A stretch of 64,000 bases of DNA from Stachybotrys elegans (Eukaryota > Ascomycota > Sordariomycetes > Hypocreales > Stachybotryaceae). The notes under the pieces are model-generated. The model did no database searches. It was not told the origin of the DNA and saw only the letters and a program-made list of their open reading frames with translations. The stretch covers positions 5,518,001-5,582,000 of the forward strand of contig JAGPNK010000001.1 of NCBI GenBank assembly GCA_020746835.1. The letters run 5' to 3'. The translations under genes and the position numbers were made by a program. Positions 58,067 through 64,000 of this stretch are shown piece by piece (the stretch's first letter is position 1; each line of letters opens with the position of its first letter).

Positions 58067-59040
58067 TCACTCTCGCATGAGCCATGATACCAAGTCTTGT
58101 ATAGAGTGCACCTTGACAACCCTGTGTTTCTTGAACAGGCCAGTTAGGGTATCATCGCATTCCTTCAGCATCGGAACATCAGCAGTATTTCCTTCTGAAT
58201 CAAGCAACACCGGATTCCAGCCTGCATTGGCAGCCCCCACAACATCCTTGGCGTACTCGTCCCCAACGTACACTTTCTGCCAGGCTCCTACGTCCGAGCC
58301 TCCTTCAGCGGGAGTCTTGCCCTCCCTGACGGCGATAATCTTGGAGAGCATGCCTTCGGCGGCGCTAAATATGAGCTTCTCTGGCTTTTCCACCCCCACG
58401 TCATAAGACATGCAGTGGAAGTCAATGTCAAAGCTCTGGGCAGACAATCGCGGGTCACTGTTGGTGGCATAGCGCAGCGGACTGACATTGACACCGAACG
58501 ATGAAAGGACGTCTGGTACGCGGTCGTCAGAGTTTGTTATAACACCAACAATGATCTTGTCGAAGCGTTGATGGGCGGTTTGACGCTTCAGTGCCTTCAA
58601 CGCAGACACGAGATTGGGCTCGGCATCGTATCCATCTCTGGATGAGAAGCGATGCAATAGCCTGGGTGCCAGATCCTCAGGCAGAGGCTGATCCTTGGCC
58701 AGCAAAGGTGTAAACGTTTTGTGAATGACCTGAACTTCCTTGATTAGACCAACTATGCTGGAACTTGATGATAGCTTGTTTTTATTGTTTGTTTATTTAC
58801 TTGGAGACTTACGTTGGTCCACCACATGGTCGCGCCAAGCCCCGTCGCCTTGCCGTAGTTTGGATTACGCTTCGCTTCGTCCTTAAAAGCAGCTTTGAGG
58901 CAAGCCTGAAGTTTGTCGTCGCTGAAGCCGACGAGGCCACATTGCCGCGCAACCTCGCCGTACTGCTGCGCGACGGAGCGTTTGGGTCTAAAGAGCGTGC
59001 CGAAGGCGTCAAAACACAGCAAAAGATTTGGTCTTGACAT
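58067..59040 (-). CDS. HAD-superfamily hydrolase (HDHD3/haloacid-dehalogenase-like)
   Basis: 296 aa. Two exons: 59040-58813 and 58729-58067, joined at WWTN-VIHKTF. HAD motifs: motif I FDAFGTLF with nucleophile Asp11 and Phe, not Asp, at +2, as in dehalogenase-like members; motif II VITNSDDR; motif III Lys in VGVEKPEK; motif IV VGDEYAKDVVGAANAGW. A helical cap lies between motifs I and II. This places it with HDHD3-type proteins of unknown substrate; phosphatase or dehalogenase activity cannot be chosen. The start is the first ATG in frame. Confidence 0.9.
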
Positions 59041-59488
59041 TTCATAGATCGGCTTTGTCAATTAGAAGAGTTCCAAAACAAGATCCCCCCAAAACACAGA
59101 TCCGATCGTGCGAGTCTTGGGTCTGTTTATTTGTTAATGCGCAGAGAATCGGCTGGATGAGATCACCTCTAACGCAATGAGACAGACACGTGATCCTCTG
59201 CTCCACATCAACCTTGGTAGACATGATCTTCCATAGCGCAGCGGCAGTGTCTTGATAGCGTTGTCGGCCTTTGTTAGTGATGGCATTTAAACCTTAACCA
59301 ATAACACTAATGCAAGCACTGTTCAATCTACAAGGCAAGAGTCCTAGCATACATTCCCTGTATCAACTCGGCCCGTGTAATAGTCCTTTACCAGACGCAC
59401 AGTTCTCCATTGCCTAATATTATCCAGACACACACATATATATTGCTATCAGGGCTTGAATAAAGAACAAGAACAACAAGAAGGTATC
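59041..59488. other. Intergenic region
   Basis: 0.45 kb, AT-rich, between the HAD gene start and the 3' end of the orphan gene to the right. No feature is seen. Confidence 0.5.
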
Positions 59489-61454
59489 CTACTTATAAGA
59501 GCCGGCTCTCATCGGATCAAAACGAGCCCTCTGGTCTTCGCGGGCAATATAATACATGATATTCTCCAAAAGAAGAAACAACTCCTCCATCTGTACCGGA
59601 TCGTCAAGCTTAAAGGGTGCGTATTCATGCATTGTTAGATATCCTGGGTTGGTAGCAGTCTGTGGGGCAAGGGCCAAGTCCTGCTGCCCACCTTTCGGGG
59701 CATCTGGAGGCGACAGCGACTTCGTAGGCCTTTGCGGAGTAGAAGGCTGTGTTGGATGGGGAGAGCGAGAACGAGATGTGCGTTCGGCAGTGGCAAGATG
59801 CCGAGAAGGCAGCTGGTTCGAAATAGGCACAGCTGTAGTATTTGGGGCCATGTACTGCTGCCCACCTCTCGGAGCATCTGGAGGCGATAGCGACTTTGTA
59901 GGCCTCTGTGGTGTATAAAACTGGGGTAGAGCATACTGTGGTGGCTGGGGAGAGCGAGAACGAGAAGTTGGGTCGGTGGTAGCCACCGGTCGATATGGCA
60001 GCTGGTTCGACCCAGGTACAGGCGTTTCAGGCCGAGCAGCAGGGATTTTCGAATCTCGTTCCCGTGGTCTTCCCCGTTGAGATGGGGATGCTTCTGGCAT
60101 CTGAGGAATCGAGGTAGGTTGGGTATTGCCTCGGATGTACTGGATGTATTTGTCATCGAAGTTGGCAATAGTGACATAGATATGGTCGAAATCTTGTGAA
60201 ATCAGAACCCGTCTGCATTCCAAACGGCAATTAGTATATACAACAATAACAACAAGAAGGAGAAGGAGAAGGAGAAGGAGAAGGAGAAGAAGAGGAGGAG
60301 GAGGAGGAGGAGGAGGAAAAGAAGGAGGAAAAGAAGGAGGAAAAGAAGGCCTACCTATAAGTACCCAAACTCGCAGGCAGTAAACCTTTGTTCGATTCCA
60401 ATGCAATCCAAGCTGCCATCTCAGCCCCCTCCTGGACACGGACGGAGCGAAGGTTGTGTGCTGTTGCATCGCGACGATAGGGTTTGACTTCAATAATGGC
60501 AAGTACATCCCCATCATCGGGATGCCTCCTGTGCGGTGCTCGAAAACAGCCATCAGTCTTCGCCGTCAGAATATTCTTTCGCTTGCTATTGCTGGCAGAG
60601 CTGCCGTGACTGACGGGCTCCGGGATGGTGAGCTGTCGATGGACAACCGACCAGACATAGCCTTTGTAGAGGCCATCACGACGCTGTTGAGTGGGCATCC
60701 AAATTCCCTGCAGCAGAGATATGATAGACGCATTGATGAGCGCCTCATCCGGACGGAACTTGTTCACAAGCCGATTCTCTTCTTCGCGGCCAGAATCAGG
60801 TGATGAATCGGCGTTGGTGAATGATCCACTGCGTGAGGTGCCCGGACCACCCGACAGACCCATTTCGTTGCTTCTGGAAGGTGAAACCCCGGGGGAGAAC
60901 GCCCTCATAGCTGGCGGGCTAGAGCTACTGCTCGGTGTCGGCCTAGGGGAAAGTCGACTACTATCCGCCAGTCGCTTACCCTCTGGGCGGTGATGCGCGT
61001 GGGAAGTGGCTTTGCTGAAGTTGAAAGGATTGTCCGCATCGAAGCTCACACCCCCCGAGGAAACGTTCATCAAGTCCGCGGGTCTCGAGACAATCTCATC
61101 AGCACTTTGCTTCCAGTTGGCCATGTGGAGCCATTTCATCGGGTTTGGATCTCGCTCCTTGAAAGCTGAATACCAAGGTTGTTTCTGAAGCCTTTTTCTG
61201 GCCGGATCTTTCCACACCTCCTCGTTTTCTCCAAAGATGGTTGTGTGCGTGATAGGTCCTGTATGCTTCTGCCACACGACTTTGAGTAGCAACCACGCAG
61301 CATATGGGACTTTGGATGCCGAAGAAAACTTCACAGCGGGATTGCTTGCCAGGGCTTGAGCGAGGGTGCTGTAGCTTAGGGTCTCCTCGCCATGAAGTGA
61401 CTTGGCTTGGTGTGCCCAGTCGTCCACGCTGGTAGGGGGGTTCATGGACGCCAT
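59489..61454 (-). CDS. Orphan fungal protein with PD-(D/E)XK-like motif and duplicated Pro/Ser-rich tail
   Basis: 607 aa, two exons: 61454-60355 and 60212-59489, joined at TYR-R-VLISQDFDHIYV. No named family is recognised. Residues 1-130 are Trp-rich and ordered; 131-225 are Ser/Pro-rich; 235-400 look globular. This part contains Asp301 in KTDGCF and Glu322-X-Lys324 in AIIEVKPYRR, followed by QEGAEMAAW. This spacing fits the D-(X)n-ExK core of restriction-endonuclease-like folds, an arrangement seen in several expanded fungal protein families. The tail (about 430-570) is two copies of a roughly 60-residue Ser/Pro unit ending RPTKSLSPPDAP-GGQQ, and the extreme C-terminus is helical. The start ATG is the first in frame. 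Function is unknown; nuclease activity is only a hypothesis. Confidence 0.75.
59660..60010 (-). repeat. Internal tandem duplication in orphan gene
   Basis: Two in-frame copies of about 165-180 bp encode NQLP-R---AT---SRSRSP...TPQRPTKSLSPPDAP-GGQQ. They differ at many silent and some replacement positions. Confidence 0.8.
60245..60350. repeat. Purine microsatellite (ggagaa/gga) inside the intron
   Basis: A run of aaggag, then gga units, fills most of the 142-nt intron at 60213-60354. On the coding strand it is an uninterrupted pyrimidine tract. Confidence 0.85.
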
Positions 61455-62038
61455 AATTGGCTGTTGAAAGATGAGGCAAGGGAAGCAACAAAGTAAAGGT
61501 AATGAGAGCTGTCTGCTTGCGCACCACAGAAAAAGAAACAAAATAGTAGGAAACGGCAATGTTTTCCTGGGGTTAATACGATGCTGATGAAAAAGAGGAA
61601 AGGGCTGATGCTAGGAGGAACAGAAGAGCTTTATACTTTTCATTACCCTCCATTTTCAAAGCCAAGTGCCAGATAAGGCTGAGTTATTGTTGGCAGATGT
61701 GGTGTTGGTAGTTGTTGCAATACGGTGCTGCTGCCCCGCCAGCCGCTTGGGGCCAATCAAGAAACTGGGCGAGCCGCCTGGCCAGAGACGGCCACGGTCG
61801 GACTCGATCACCAACAATTAGGTCGGCGGTATGGGCCAGGCCAGGTGGGTGGTAGATTCAGGACAATATTACCTGGCCAATCGTTCAATAAGCCGCGCGG
61901 TAACAACCAGTGAACCATTGCAGAGGGAAACGAGGAAATGGTAAATATTCGAAGCCAAGACAATGTATTGGTGCTATTTCCAGAACTATCACCAACAACC
62001 AACAACCTAGGCCCCACGAGTACCGTCTTATCCTCGCA
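61455..62038. other. Intergenic region
   Basis: 0.58 kb between two co-directional orphan genes; it holds the leader of the left one. No other feature is seen. Confidence 0.5.
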
Positions 62039-63172
62039 TCAAGCGGCCTGGCCATCGACTATTTTTAACGAGGTGATTTCAATCTCCTCAGAGCCATCAT
62101 CCGGATCAAGATTCTCCACTGTTGAGATTGGGTAACGCGTATCGCCCACCGGGAGACAGTTATACCAGCGGAGGGCGAGTCGAACGTCCGGCGTGATGTC
62201 CGTGACATGCAAGTTCAGTAAGCGTGATGGCCGCACAGTAAAGACGCCATTCTCGATGGAGACCTGCACCACGCGAGCAGAAAACCGCCCATGAAAGCTG
62301 ATGATAAGACCCTGGCCGTTGTCAGTACAGCATAAAAAGTCATGACGAGGATACGTACAGGGCAAACACGGTGGTCAATGTATACATTGAGGTGGGCGAT
62401 TTGGGACTTAATAAGACGAACCGCCACAAGAAGCTCGCTGCGCAGCAAGCCCCCATTGCGCGGAACCTCCGAGTCAGACACCGTAGCCATTGCATGTGGC
62501 ACGTCCGAGTTGAACTCCCATGGTTCAAGTCCAGGTTTGCGCCACCAGAAATACCGACCGGAGCGGATGACATGGGCACAGGGCTCTCCATTGTCGGGAG
62601 ATTCCCAAGATCGCCAAAAATAAGGCGCCTTATCCGTGTTTACCTGCCTATGCATGGCTTGTCAGTCCAATTATCAGATTCAGTTGGGAGGAGGGCGTGC
62701 TGTACCAGTGCTTCTCCCATCCAGTTATATTTATTGTGTTTTTGTGGAAGAACGTATCATGATATTCCCCTTCACGGACCCTATTATCTTTGCAAGACTC
62801 GAAATAGCGCAAAGTGCCTTGTCGTATGCGATGACACTGGATTGGCTGATGGAGATACCATTCGATGTTATCCCTAGGTATAGTTGGATCCTGTCTAGAC
62901 AATTCCATGCCGCGATCCACATCCTCTTCGGTGCCGGGTAGAAAGTATCGTGGGTCAAAGTCGAGAGGATCATCATTGTCGATGTCGAAGGGGGCGCCGC
63001 GGGTGACGCAGACTTCTGCTAGCTGGTCGTCATTGAAGATGGGTGTCCTCCAGCGTCGTTCTAGCTTGCCCTGGATTCGATCCAGCAGGCGATATTCCTT
63101 TCTTCGTCGGCGGCGACGGCGTTTGTCGGTGTCGGCTTCACAAGACAACTTGGGCGTGGGTATTGAACCCAT
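62039..63172 (-). CDS. Orphan fungal protein, Trp/Arg-rich, three exons
   Basis: 342 aa. Exons 63172-62706, 62647-62359 and 62311-62039, joined at EKH-W-QVNTDKAPYFWRSW and RVCP-GLIISFHGRF. No family is recognised. Near the N-terminus is a run of Arg/Lys (RRRRRRRK, about residues 18-25) that could act as a nuclear-localisation or nucleic-acid-binding patch. The rest looks globular with many Trp/Tyr (WYLHQPIQC, GRYFWWRKPGLEPWEF) and no signal peptide or membrane helix. Such intron-bearing orphans are common in Hypocreales-type accessory regions. The donor at 62705 (gtacag) is non-ideal, so the first junction is less certain than the second. Confidence 0.7.
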
Positions 63173-64000
63173 CCTCGACAAGTGGTGGACAGGCGGTGAG
63201 GCGGCTGAGAGCGCAAGGGATCGAGGCAGCGGCGCCGGGGAGATATTTTCGGTGATTCGTGGCTAGCTTGCAGTGTCGGGGGGTAAATCGATCGTGGAAG
63301 TCGGGCTGTCGAAGTCTCGGGAAGTCCTGGGTGTTGTTGTCGGGTGGACAACAAGACGGTTGGTGACGCGTGCAGCGCCTGCTTTGGCTTTACGCGGGGT
63401 GGCGTATCGCGTTTGTCAACAAACTTGAATCGAGCGACGAATCGCTAAAATCCGGCTTCATCGCGGCGAATCTGACATGGATTTATTTGCCAGCAAAGGA
63501 TGGAGTGAGGCAGCGCCATTGACCTTCTTCTGGTCTCGATAAAGACCAAAGTTGCTGGTGGGCAATCAAAGGAGTGAGCCAATGTACAGTCTAGGAACTG
63601 TTTGTACACTGTGAATGGTGATGAGCCTACCCTGTAGCACAACAGGCTTAAAGCGCCATACAGCTACATACATTACGTGCTCTATGAATTAGTCTGCGAC
63701 GACGGGAATGACGCAAACAAATCATGTGAGAGTGATCTCCAAGAGACCGACTAACCGGAGGGAATGAAGCATTCCACGTAGTGGTGTATTTACAAAGATT
63801 ATCTCGGAGGAGGTGCGTCATCCTCGAATGACCGCCAATTCTGTCAATCGAAACAGGAATTCGCAACTCTTTCAGGTGGGATCTCTACAGCACTATGCTA
63901 ATTAGAATTAATCATGGCACGGAGCAGAACGGATTTAAGCAACCCGTGTCTATGAGGCGCAATACACCTCGCGATGCGGATTACTGTCACGGACAGCAGC
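63173..64000. other. Right end of window, no gene supported
   Basis: 0.83 kb upstream of the last orphan gene. No frame looks coding; a gene starting beyond the window edge cannot be excluded. Confidence 0.5.

Overview
The window is a 64 kb piece of a filamentous ascomycete (Pezizomycotina) genome. The evidence is short spliceosomal introns of about 48-145 nt with gtaagt-like donors and ctaac/ctgac-like branch sites, pyrimidine-rich leaders, GC-rich codon use, and fungus-specific genes such as a quinate regulon, a CFEM-domain PTH11-type receptor, GPI wall proteins and a CBM21 phosphatase subunit. A Sordariomycete, perhaps Hypocreales, fits best, but the species cannot be named from sequence alone. 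Exon boundaries were placed by hand from splice signals and reading-frame continuity.

Layout. (1) 1-3.2 kb: the 3' end of an M24B Xaa-Pro aminopeptidase and a fungal protein ending in a riboflavin-kinase-like domain. (2) 4.2-17 kb: a quinate/shikimate catabolic cluster made of repressor qutR/qa-1S (-), activator qutA/qa-1F (+), permease qutD/qa-y (+), quinate/shikimate dehydrogenase qutB/qa-3 (-) and 3-dehydroshikimate dehydratase qutC/qa-4 (+). Two near-perfect copies of the 16-bp QA-1F/QUTA operator lie in the two divergent promoters. The catabolic dehydroquinase (qa-2/qutE) and qa-x/qutG are not in the window. (3) 18-20.4 kb: a GAC1-like PP1 glycogen-targeting subunit (-). (4) 20.4-34.1 kb: a 13.8 kb stretch without a supportable protein gene. 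Its purine/pyrimidine strand bias flips at about 23.65 kb, at a short AT-rich repeat.

(5) 34.1-38.5 kb: an APC-family permease and a coactosin-like actin-binding protein (both -). (6) 41.4-50.0 kb: a Kha1-type K+/H+ antiporter (+), a Ser/Thr-rich GPI cell-wall protein (+) and a Cys-rich single-pass surface protein (-). (7) 52-59 kb: a CFEM/PTH11-type receptor (+), a DHA14-type MFS exporter (-), an SDR oxidoreductase (+) and a HAD hydrolase (-). (8) 59.5-63.2 kb: two spliced lineage-type orphan proteins (-), one with a PD-(D/E)XK-like motif and a duplicated Pro/Ser-rich tail.

In the quinate cluster the genes form a complete sensing-uptake-oxidation unit. Quinate enters through QutD. QutB oxidises quinate or shikimate to dehydroquinate or dehydroshikimate, and QutC dehydrates dehydroshikimate to protocatechuate. 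QutA activates the genes, and QutR, a catalytically degenerate relative of the AROM shikimate-pathway protein, restrains QutA. The enzyme between dehydroquinate and dehydroshikimate must be encoded elsewhere.
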